Positions 7,802-15,321 of a DNA stretch of 64,000 nt are shown here, one piece after another. Location: NCBI RefSeq assembly GCF_000314855.2, contig NZ_KB233226.1:176898-240897 (forward strand), given 5' to 3'. The first letter of the stretch is position 1. Every line of letters starts with the position of its first letter. The DNA is from Providencia burhodogranariea DSM 19968. Its GTDB lineage: Bacteria; Pseudomonadota; Gammaproteobacteria; Enterobacterales; Enterobacteriaceae. A program made the translations under genes and the position numbers. The notes beneath the pieces are model-generated. The model ran no database searches. It saw nothing but the letters and a program-made list of their open reading frames with translations, and was not told the origin of the DNA.

Positions 7802-8578
7802 TTACGGATAACGTACTAATGTTTCCAAGCAAGACAATGTTATTCCCTGCTCTTTTAATGCATTAAATAACCCACTATCAGTTGCATGGGAACAATCGAG
7901 TTTATCTTTAATTTTTTGAATTCTTTGATTTTCAATCTCTTCAGAACATCCTTGAATAATACTAATTTCTGAAACTTGACAATTTGAGAGTAGTAGCCGA
8001 ATAGTCATGATCTCTTCGCGGGTAAAACGGATATTACCAAAGCGCATATATTGTTGAATATCGGATGACTCAATCGATAGCTCCTCTATTGTTTGCAATG
8101 ATCCTAAAGGTAATGCAATTTCGGCCCTGAGAGGCAAAACAATTTCCTCATTTTTTTCCCATGTTGTGTGAATATAATCAGCAATTGAAGGTCGATGACT
8201 ATAAATAGCTAACAAATCATCCATTGATAATTGTTTTTTAGAATTAATTGATGTGATTTCAAATACATTTCCATATTGATTACAAAAATCCAATTTCAAT
8301 GCATTTTTATTGGTCTTAGACAAAGCATCTGCATGAGCTTGTGAGTAGTTATTCCAATATTGAATGCCTGCCGTAAGCCTTTCACTTATTAACAGATCTA
8401 AGTCATCCCCCCAATATGTTAACATCCAATCATAATTACTTGATACGGTATGAATAACCTTATCACATATATCAATGCGCGAATAAGTTACATCTATATC
8501 ATTCCAATCAAAATTATTAGTAAAGTTATTTTTAAAATCAACGCAGTTTTTTTCTATGAAATTATTTTCAATATTCAT
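7802..8578 (-). CDS. LuxR-type HTH transcriptional regulator (copy 1)
   Basis: 258 aa. Residues 1 to about 170 form a sensor-like domain (FDWNDIDVTY, then SNYDWMLTYWGDDLDL). Residues about 190-258 form a LuxR-type helix-turn-helix (MRFGNIRFTREEIMTIRLLL, then a recognition region ending KIKDKLDC). The ATG at 8578 has AAGGAG five bases upstream and aligns with the start of the paralog at 8840-9613. A TTG at 8611 could extend it but lacks support. No acyl-homoserine-lactone synthase lies nearby, so it behaves as a LuxR solo, and its signal is unknown. An 18-bp perfect palindrome lies 62 bases upstream of the start and may be its own operator. Confidence 0.75.
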   Translation of the reverse strand: MNIENNFIEKNCVDFKNNFTNNFDWNDIDVTYSRIDICDKVIHTVSSNYDWMLTYWGDDLDLLISERLTAGIQYWNNYSQAHADALSKTNKNALKLDFCNQYGNVFEITSINSKKQLSMDDLLAIYSHRPSIADYIHTTWEKNEEIVLPLRAEIALPLGSLQTIEELSIESSDIQQYMRFGNIRFTREEIMTIRLLLSNCQVSEISIIQGCSEEIENQRIQKIKDKLDCSHATDSGLFNALKEQGITLSCLETLVRYP

Positions 8579-8639
8579 AACACTCCTTATATTATTAATT
8601 TTATATATCAAAAAAAATACATTTTACTCAAAAATCATC

Positions 8640-8657
8640 ATCGTGACATGTCACGAT
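8640..8657. promoter_or_regulatory. 18-bp perfect palindrome, candidate LuxR-type operator
   Basis: ATCGTGACATGTCACGAT is a perfect palindrome upstream of the copy-1 regulator. Size and symmetry fit a lux-box-like or other dimer-binding site. I saw no second copy upstream of the paralog at 9613, so autoregulation would apply to copy 1 only. Which protein binds is inferred from position alone. Confidence 0.5.
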
Positions 8658-8839
8658 ATGGACTTATTACATTAAAACGAAATAATTACCTCGCAATATA
8701 CTAAAGAAGAATAGTATTTATATTTATAGCGACAACTTAACGTGTTAAATAAATATTGAATTAATAAATAATGATAGACATTGATTAATCAAAACCCATA
8801 AAAATCAAATGCGAAAGACAGAAATTAGCCTATATATCA

Positions 8840-9613
8840 TTATGATGAATTAACCAACGTTTCTAAACAGGCTAATGTAACACCCTGCTCTTTTAAGGCA
8901 CTAAACAATCCACTTGGTGATGCGTACGGGCAATTGAGTTTCTCTTTAATTCGTTGAATACGTTTATGCTCAGAAGCTTCTGAACAACCTTGAATAGCAC
9001 TAATTTCTTTAACTCTACAATGGGATAGGAACAATCTAATGGTGATGATCTCTTTGCGAGTAAATCGAATATTTCCAAAACGCATATATTGATGGATATC
9101 TAACAATTCAGTAGATTTTTCAATATTATTATTTAGTTCCATTGATTTTGGAAGATCAATTCGAAGTGGTAGAATTATACTTTTTTCTTTCCCTAATAAT
9201 TGATGTATATAATCAGAAATAGTAGGGGTTAATTTATAAATCATCGTCATATCCAATAAAGAAAGCTGCCTCTTGGAATTGAACGATATAATTTCAAAAT
9301 TATTCCCATATTTATTACAAAAATCAACCTTCATATTTCTTTTATCTGACTTTTCTAGAATTTTAGCAAAAACACTTGAATAATTACTCCAATATTGAAT
9401 CCCAGGCTCTAGCCTCTCACGTAAGCTTAAATCTAAATCATGATCCCAACAAGTTAATAACCATTCGTAATTATTTGAGATGGCTTTAACTTTTTCATTA
9501 ACCGTATCTACATGCATAACTGAAATATCCATATCATTCCAATCAAAATAATTAGCAAAGTTTTTTGTTAAGTTAGCACACGCCTTCTCTAGAAATTTGT
9601 TTTTTATGTCCAT
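8840..9613 (-). CDS. LuxR-type HTH transcriptional regulator (copy 2)
   Basis: 257-aa paralog of the 7802-8578 protein, alike along its whole length: the sensor region FDWNDMDISVMHVD and SNNYEWLLTCWDHDLDL, then the HTH MRFGNIRFTRKEIITIRLFL ending RIKEKLNCPYA and a conserved tail (SALKEQGVTLACLETLV against NALKEQGITLSCLETLV). ATG 9613 is chosen by alignment with copy 1; an in-frame GTG at 9619 is an alternative, and the ribosome binding site is weak. The pair looks like a tandem duplication followed by divergence, mostly in the sensor half. Confidence 0.75.
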   Translation of the reverse strand: MDIKNKFLEKACANLTKNFANYFDWNDMDISVMHVDTVNEKVKAISNNYEWLLTCWDHDLDLSLRERLEPGIQYWSNYSSVFAKILEKSDKRNMKVDFCNKYGNNFEIISFNSKRQLSLLDMTMIYKLTPTISDYIHQLLGKEKSIILPLRIDLPKSMELNNNIEKSTELLDIHQYMRFGNIRFTRKEIITIRLFLSHCRVKEISAIQGCSEASEHKRIQRIKEKLNCPYASPSGLFSALKEQGVTLACLETLVNSS

Positions 9614-10098
9614 AAACACACCATTAAATTTAATTTAAAATTAATGGGCGTATCTTTAACACGTCGAATTAAATATTAAAATACTAAATTTATGATAATT
9701 TAAAAACACTAATATCTATGTGTTGTTATCAATCCTGAAAAACAAGAACTAGATATAATTAAATAGGTAATAATTAATATTGATAATAAATAGAAATATT
9801 ACAATAGAAAATTTTCATCACTCCGTTCAGAATTAAATTATTAATTTTTTTGATACGAAACATAATTTGATCTCGTATAGGTGATAAATATCACCACACC
9901 TCAGCACTGTTTTTCTGTTAGCATTGTCCTTGGTATAGTTATTTTCAGTGCTTTCGCGAAATCAATTATAAAACATCACCATAATGAAATAATTTTTTAC
10001 CTTAAATAATGGTTTAAAAATAGCCAAAAGTGACAAAATGGCACTTTTAGCGTTATTTTATGATGAGTTTGAGCTGAAAATACGACGACAAGAGAAGC
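9614..10098. other. AT-rich intergenic region upstream of nagK
   Basis: About 480 AT-rich bases before the degenerate palindromic repeat that precedes nagK. Near 10023-10050 there is an imperfect hairpin (AAAAGTG/CACTTTT). No ORF with a ribosome binding site and no clear operator was found. It must hold the promoter of the copy-2 regulator and probably that of nagK. Confidence 0.45.
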
Positions 10099-10219
10099 AA
10101 TACCAATAAACAAGCGCTAGGTGCATACATAGCTATGTGACTAGTGCGAATGAGCGCAGTGCCATATTTAAAAGCTATATTTAGAATGCATGCGCTGCAA
10201 CTTAAAGTATGACGGGTAA
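10099..10219. repeat. Palindromic repeat, degenerate copy before nagK
   Basis: It carries GCATACATAGCTATGTGACTAG in the centre and ends CTGCAACTTAAAGTATGACGGG, the right arm seen in other copies. The left arm (AATACCAATAAACAAGCGCTAGGTG) is diverged. It ends 18 bases before the nagK ATG, so the nagK promoter must overlap or lie upstream of it. Confidence 0.6.
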
Positions 10220-10237
10220 GGCTAATAGGAGAATACC

Positions 10238-11149
10238 ATGTATTACGGCTTCGATATGGGCGGTACAAAAATTGAACTTGCAGTGTTTGATGAATCACTC
10301 AAGCAGGTATGGCAAAAGCGTGTACCGACACCTAAAGAGGATTATCAAGCTCTCCTTAATGTTTTTAAGAGCCTAACCGAAGAGGCAGATGCGGCATTAG
10401 GTTGCCGAGGAAAAATAGGGGTCGGCGTACCTGGTATCGTTAATCACGAAAAAGGCACTGTTTTTACCACCAATGTTCCTGCCGCAAAATATAAACCGCT
10501 GATCCATGACTTAGCAAATATCTTACAGCGCCCAGTTAAAGTTGAAAATGATGCTAACTGCTTTGCACTATCTGAAGCTTGGGATCCTGAATTTACTCGC
10601 TACCCAACGGTGCTTGGCCTAATTCTTGGTACAGGTGTTGGTGGCGGATTTGTCACTAATGGCAAAGTACTATCGGGTAAAAATGGTATCGCTGGCGAAA
10701 TTGGCCATATGAACATTTCACTACAGGGTGCTCGACTACTGGGTGAGACAGTACCAGAAATAGCCTGTGGTTGTGGTAAAACGGCCTGTTTTGAAACCTA
10801 TTTGGCAGGCCCAGGTTTCGAGCGAATTTACGCCGCATTTACGGGTAAAAAACGTTCCGCTGTTGAAATTATTCAGCTTTACCAGCAAGGCGATGCCGTC
10901 GCAAAACAGCATGTCGATCGCTATATCAATTTATTAGCTATGTTTTTAGGGCAAGTACTGACCGTGCTAGATCCTGATCTTGTGGTTATCGGTGGTGGAT
11001 TATCGCAGTTTGATGGCATATACCAGCTATTACCTACCGCACTGCCACAATATTTATATGGTATAGCCAATCTTCCTGCGATAGAAAGGGCTCGCTACGG
11101 TGATTCAGGTGGTGCAAGAGGCGCTGCTTGTTTAAATCTGAGAGACTAA
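10238..11149 (+). CDS. nagK: N-acetyl-D-glucosamine kinase NagK
   Basis: 303 aa, the same length as E. coli NagK, and near-identical at the start (MYYGFDMGGTKIELAVFD). A ROK-family sugar kinase: ATP-binding DMGGTK at residues 6-11, sugar-binding ENDANCFALSEAW, GTGVGGG, and the zinc-binding cysteine cluster CGCGKTACFE near residue 180. It phosphorylates GlcNAc released in the cytoplasm, mainly in cell-wall recycling, to GlcNAc-6-phosphate. A TAGGAG ribosome binding site lies six bases before the ATG. It appears monocistronic. Confidence 0.93.
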   Translation: MYYGFDMGGTKIELAVFDESLKQVWQKRVPTPKEDYQALLNVFKSLTEEADAALGCRGKIGVGVPGIVNHEKGTVFTTNVPAAKYKPLIHDLANILQRPVKVENDANCFALSEAWDPEFTRYPTVLGLILGTGVGGGFVTNGKVLSGKNGIAGEIGHMNISLQGARLLGETVPEIACGCGKTACFETYLAGPGFERIYAAFTGKKRSAVEIIQLYQQGDAVAKQHVDRYINLLAMFLGQVLTVLDPDLVVIGGGLSQFDGIYQLLPTALPQYLYGIANLPAIERARYGDSGGARGAACLNLRD

Positions 11150-11850
11150 TCTCCTCAAACGAGTAACGTGGCCGCTTATATTTAAATTAATGGGCAGATA
11201 GCGCGGGAAAATGACCTTTTCCTGCGTTGTATTGAATCCTTAATCTGTCATTTAATTATTTGTTTATTTTCTTACTAATTGCATTGGTAATAATTCAATT
11301 TATAAGTAGGCAATAAACGACACTATTCCTATAAAAACACGCTTAAAGTTAGAATAGTGTAATGATTTAACTTGTTGAGGGATGTTAATATCCATCCAAC
11401 TCTCAATATGATGAATAAGTTGACTTCCAATTATCTATATTTGATCACAGGTTATATTTAGCTTTTTTAATTAGTGCATTTCGATAATAAATAACATTTA
11501 ATTACATATTACTGAGATTACTCATTATCTTTTGTTATTGATTGATGGCAAGATAATCCTTATATATCAATTTTTTATAATTTATCTTTGTTAATCCAAA
11601 ATAAATCATAAAAATCAGCTAGATATTAGAGACTAGTCCGATACTACAAATCATTAAAATCGATATTATTCGGCAATACAAGTAATGCTTTAATTGTGTG
11701 ACATCGTTTTAAATGCAGATCCTCGCCCGGTCATCAAATTTACATCATTATCTATGTTCATCGGGCTGGTTGGTTTTATCGAAATAGCACACGTCAACAA
11801 CGCTGCGGCTTGAAGTATAAAGGGTATACCCAGTTTGAAATATAAATGGC
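11150..11850. other. Intergenic region after nagK
   Basis: About 700 bases with no supported gene. At 11202-11226 there is a 10-bp hairpin (CGCGGGAAAA/TTTTCCTGCG, one G-U pair) without a T run, possibly the nagK transcript end. A partial palindromic repeat arm with CAACAACGCTGCGGCTTGAA lies at 11789-11830. The rest is AT-rich and featureless to me. Confidence 0.5.
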
Positions 11851-11974
11851 TACCCTAAATAATTCGAATTGCAGCTAGGCGACAAGCGAAGATATCTCGG
11901 GGAGCATACATAAGTATGTGACTCGAGTAGCGAAGAGCAGTCAACAACGCTGCGGCTCGAAGTATGACGGGTAT
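11851..11974. repeat. Palindromic repeat, well preserved copy
   Basis: It runs from TACCCTAAATAATTCGAATT through GCAGCTAGGCGACAAGCGAAG and CATAAGTATGTGACTCGAGTAGC to GAAGTATGACGGGTAT. The outer arms are inverted repeats of each other. This is one of the two best copies in the window. Its right end lies directly before the ribosome binding site of the YqiJ-like gene. Confidence 0.75.
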
Positions 11975-11984
11975 GGAGAACCTG

Positions 11985-12623
11985 ATGAACTTATTCCTAC
12001 AAAACTGCCTGACCTTTCCGGCGATTATTTTTAGCGGATTGCTCATTATTGTTATGTTTTATTGGCTATGCGCCGCCTTCGGCCTATTAGATATTGATTT
12101 ATTCAGTGTTGATACTTCTATCGATAGTAACGGATTTGATGCAACAGGCTTTGCTGGCTGGCTCACAAAATTAGGCTTAGCGGGTATTCCGGTCACCATT
12201 ATTCTGACTTTATTTACTCTCTTTGGTTGGCTACTGAGCTACTTTAGTGTTCATTGGTTTATTCGCTTTATTGATATCACGCCGCTGCGATACTTGGCTG
12301 CTGTAGTCGCATTATTGATAATTCTCTTTATTTCCCTTCATCTTACTGCCCTCTGTTTAAAACCATTACGCGATAAATTGGCTAACTATAACAAGCCGAA
12401 AAGTGTCCACCAATTAATGGGCAAACTCGCCACAGTACGTTCAGGCGAAGTAAACGAACAGAAAGGGGAAGCTGTTTTAGAGGATGGTGGTGCAGGGTTG
12501 ATTTTACAAATTCGTTCAGCCTCAACAGAAAATATTAAACGTGGCGATCGTGTTGTCATCATTAGTTATGACGCGGATTCACACAGCTATCATGTCGTGA
12601 CTGAAGAAGAGTTTCGACGCTAA
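11985..12623 (+). CDS. YqiJ-like inner membrane protein with OB-fold tail
   Basis: 212 aa from the chosen start. Membrane segments lie near residues 8-30, 65-90 and 100-125, followed by a cytoplasmic OB-fold-like domain from about residue 140 (LMGKLATVRSGEVNEQKGEAVLEDGGAGLILQ), as in E. coli YqiJ (209 aa) and NfeD-related proteins. Such proteins usually sit next to a flotillin gene and are thought to help flotillin assemble in the membrane, and the next gene here is a flotillin. An in-frame ATG at 11964 falls inside the palindromic repeat. The ATG at 11985 has GGAG seven bases upstream and is much more likely. Confidence 0.75.
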   Translation: MNLFLQNCLTFPAIIFSGLLIIVMFYWLCAAFGLLDIDLFSVDTSIDSNGFDATGFAGWLTKLGLAGIPVTIILTLFTLFGWLLSYFSVHWFIRFIDITPLRYLAAVVALLIILFISLHLTALCLKPLRDKLANYNKPKSVHQLMGKLATVRSGEVNEQKGEAVLEDGGAGLILQIRSASTENIKRGDRVVIISYDADSHSYHVVTEEEFRR

Positions 12624-12633
12624 TAGCAAACCA

Positions 12634-12703
12634 TATACCCTAAATCATTCAAGCTGCATTTAGATGTCCGACACCGATGCAACTTGAAGTATGACTGATA
12701 TAT
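12634..12703. repeat. Palindromic repeat, internally deleted copy
   Basis: It keeps both arms (ATACCCTAAATCATTCAAG and CAACTTGAAGTATGACTGATA) but only about 20 bases of the centre. It lies in the 120-base gap between the YqiJ-like and flotillin genes, where it would form a stable hairpin in the mRNA. Confidence 0.6.
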
Positions 12704-12743
12704 ATTAAAACGACGACATCGTCTGAACCCATGGAGAAAAAAT

Positions 12744-14942
12744 ATGGAATTGGCTGCATTTATGCCCTTTTTAACCATTGTCGGGGGCATTATCCTAGTC
12801 ATACTAGGATTTTTTGGGCTGTTTAAAGCCTTCTATATCAAAGTACCGCAAGGAACTGCACTGATTGTTAACGACATGTCGGCGCAACCAAAAGTCCACT
12901 TTACGGGGGCATTAGTCTATCCAGTTATCTATAAAAAAGAGTTTATGCGCATTTCTCTTTTGACCTTAGAAGTGGATCGCCGCGGTAAAGATGGCTTAAT
13001 CTGTCACGATAACCTACGTGCAGATATCACTGTTGCCTTCTATCTGCGTGTTAATGAAACAACAGAAGATGTATTAAAAGTGGCAAAAGCCATTGGTGTT
13101 GAGCGTGCATCTGATCATCAAGCGGTTAGTGCCTTATTCAGTGCAAAATTCTCAGAAGCGCTGAAAACGGTTGGTAAGCAATTCGACTTAGCGAAACTGT
13201 TTGAAGATAGACAAAATTTCCGCGATCGCATTGTTGATGTTATCGGCAAAGATCTTAACGGTTACGCCCTAGAAGATGTGGCGATTGACTATTTAGAACA
13301 AACACCAAAATCCGCACTTGATCCAAACAATATCTTTGACTCTGAAGGTATTCGGAAAATCACCGAAATCACAGCAATCCATAACATTGAAACTAACCAG
13401 AAAGAACGTGACCAAGAGCTGGCGATTCAAAAGAAAAATGTGGAAACCCGTGAGGCAAGCTTAGCGCTAGAACGCCAACAAGCTGATGCTGAAGCGCGTC
13501 AAAAACGTGAAATCGACAACATCCGTTCTCGTGAACAAGCTGAAACATTGCGAGTTCAAGAAGAAGAACGTCTGAAATCAGAACAAGCACGCATCCAAAC
13601 CCAACAAGAGATCGAAATTCGCGAAGAGAACCGCATGCGTGAAGTTGAGGTCGCTCAACAAAACCGTACCCGTGCTGTCACTATTGAAGAAGAGCGTGTC
13701 ACTCGTGCCCGTGACCTCGAAATTGTTGCTCGCGAACGCGAAGTTGAATTACAACGCATTGAAAAAGAAAAAGCGTTAGAAGAAGAACGCAAAAATATTG
13801 CTAATGTGATCCGTGAACGTGTTGTGGTTGAAAAAAGTGTGGCACAAGAAGAAGAGCGCATTAAAGAAGTGCGTGAAATTTCAGAAGCTGACCGTTTAAA
13901 ACAAGTCACCATCATCAATGCTCAAGCCGAAGCAGAAGAATCATTGGTTCGCCAAGTGAAGAAAGCCGAAGCTGATGAGGCAAGCGCAAAACACCGCGCT
14001 GAAGAAATTAGCACCATGGCTCAAGCTGAGCTGGAAGCTTCAGCAAAACAAGCCGAATCGAAAAAACGCTTAGCGGAAGGGATTGAAGCCGAGCATGCTG
14101 CACTAGGTCTTGCTGAAGCTCGTGTGCGACAAGCAACCGCTGAAGCAGAAGAGAAAGAAGGTTTAGTCCTCGCCAATATTACTGCTGAGAAACTGTTAGC
14201 TGAAGCACGTGGCCTGAAAGAAAAAGGCTTAACTGAAGCGCAAGTGATGGAAGCAAAAGCTCACGCAGAACAGCAACAAGGCTTAGCAGAAGCGAAAATT
14301 CTCGAAGAGAAATTAACGGCTCAAGCACGTGGTGATGAGCAACAAGCCATAGCTAAAGAGAAACTGGGGCTGGCTGATGCTAAAGTCCTCGAAGAAAAAC
14401 TGGCGGCACAAGCTCGCGGTGAAGGCCAACTGGGTGCAGCACAAGCTGAAGTCATTCGCCAACGCCTGAAAGCAGAAGCAGACGGTTTAACCGATAAATT
14501 CAAATCTATGGATCACCTCAGCGATACCGCTCGTAACCATGAAGAGTTCCGTATGCGTCTTGAGAAAGAGTTCGAGCAAGCGATGGCATCGATTGATGCA
14601 AATAAAGAGATCGCGCGTGAACAAGCCGATGTCTTGGCGGCAGCTCTGGCGAAAACCAATATCGAGATCGTTGGCGGGGATGGCAGCTTCTTTAATACCT
14701 TCTCTAAAGCCTTGAGTTTAGGTAAAGCAGTCGATGGCTTTATAGACAAGAGCAGCTTTGTCAAAGAAAATGTCGAAAAGCTTATCAACCGTAAAGACGA
14801 TAAAAAAATCGATATCGCTGCACTGCTGAAAAATCCTGAAGTCCAAGAATTAGTTAATGGATTTATGGCAGCGAAAGGCGCAGGTCAGCTGGCAAAAACA
14901 GTAACAGCAAAAGCTGAAATCTCAACAGATGATGAACGCTAA
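12744..14942 (+). CDS. Flotillin-family (SPFH) membrane scaffold, long coiled coil
   Basis: 732 aa, longer than E. coli YqiK (about 550). Residues about 8-30 are a membrane anchor (FLTIVGGIILVILGFFGLFKAF). About 30-230 is the SPFH/band-7 domain (VPQGTALIVND... DNLRADITVAFYLRV). Residues about 240-640 are a very long charged coiled coil rich in E, A, R and Q with repeated AEA and EEKLxAQARG units. The C-terminal 90 residues are less regular. Flotillins multimerise and organise membrane microdomains. ATG 12744 has TGGAG seven bases upstream. It is the second gene of a same-strand block with the YqiJ-like, giant ATPase and rhomboid genes. The extra length may carry partner-binding functions. Confidence 0.8.
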   Translation: MELAAFMPFLTIVGGIILVILGFFGLFKAFYIKVPQGTALIVNDMSAQPKVHFTGALVYPVIYKKEFMRISLLTLEVDRRGKDGLICHDNLRADITVAFYLRVNETTEDVLKVAKAIGVERASDHQAVSALFSAKFSEALKTVGKQFDLAKLFEDRQNFRDRIVDVIGKDLNGYALEDVAIDYLEQTPKSALDPNNIFDSEGIRKITEITAIHNIETNQKERDQELAIQKKNVETREASLALERQQADAEARQKREIDNIRSREQAETLRVQEEERLKSEQARIQTQQEIEIREENRMREVEVAQQNRTRAVTIEEERVTRARDLEIVAREREVELQRIEKEKALEEERKNIANVIRERVVVEKSVAQEEERIKEVREISEADRLKQVTIINAQAEAEESLVRQVKKAEADEASAKHRAEEISTMAQAELEASAKQAESKKRLAEGIEAEHAALGLAEARVRQATAEAEEKEGLVLANITAEKLLAEARGLKEKGLTEAQVMEAKAHAEQQQGLAEAKILEEKLTAQARGDEQQAIAKEKLGLADAKVLEEKLAAQARGEGQLGAAQAEVIRQRLKAEADGLTDKFKSMDHLSDTARNHEEFRMRLEKEFEQAMASIDANKEIAREQADVLAAALAKTNIEIVGGDGSFFNTFSKALSLGKAVDGFIDKSSFVKENVEKLINRKDDKKIDIAALLKNPEVQELVNGFMAAKGAGQLAKTVTAKAEISTDDER

Positions 14943-14948
14943 TTAGCC

Positions 14949-15039
14949 TATATCCAGATAATTCAAGATGTATGTCAGCAACTCCTATAAAGAACTGCGA
15001 ATGACATAGGAAAGCTGACAACTTGAATAATTACAGATA
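14949..15039. repeat. Palindromic repeat, degenerate short copy
   Basis: The arms TATATCCAGATAATTCAAG and ACTTGAATAATTACAGATATA face each other around about 50 bases, which themselves contain TGTCAGC/GCTGACA inverted repeats. It matches the repeat family only in the outer arms. Confidence 0.45.
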
Positions 15040-15171
15040 TATACCCAAAATATTCTAGGTGCATGTAGGCGATAAACGAAGCTAGTCGGGAAGCATAACA
15101 TTAATAGCTATGTGACTCGGCTAACTGAGAATGTAGTCAACAACCATGCAACTTGAAGTATGAGGGTATAT
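15040..15171. repeat. Palindromic repeat, full-length copy
   Basis: It runs from TATACCCAAAATATTCTAGG through GCATGTAGGCGATAAACGAAG and AGCTATGTGACTCGGC to CAACTTGAAGTATGAGGGTA. It lies back to back with the degenerate copy at 14949-15039. Confidence 0.65.
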
Positions 15172-15180
15172 CAAGTTCAA

Positions 15181-15208
15181 AGGCATACTCTCTGGGTATG
15201 CTTGTTTT
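15181..15208 (+). terminator. Hairpin terminator after the flotillin gene
   Basis: AGGCATAC (15181-15188) pairs with GTATGCTT (15196-15203, one G-U), followed by GTTTT. The stem is short and the T run modest, so termination is probably partial. It would lower read-through from the flotillin gene into the ATPase gene. Confidence 0.5.
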
Positions 15209-15321
15209 AATGTGTTGTTATACCCCAACTCATGGTTATTACGGCTGAGTGTCAAAGCCAATGATATCCTGAAAGATAAATTTGCTGGGTATAAGTTTGA
15301 GCCAAGGAAATCAGTCACACC

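Larger units (their letters stand above)
14943..15321. other. Intergenic region with two repeats and a terminator
   Basis: This 379-base gap between the flotillin and ATPase genes holds two palindromic repeat copies and a hairpin terminator at 15181-15208. The last 110 bases before the ATPase start show no clear promoter to me, though one would be needed if the terminator works. Confidence 0.55.

Noticed and set aside
13393-14788. Several antisense ORFs within the flotillin coiled coil
   Set aside because: Low-complexity E/A/R codons give long open antisense frames rich in S, A and R. None has a start signal.
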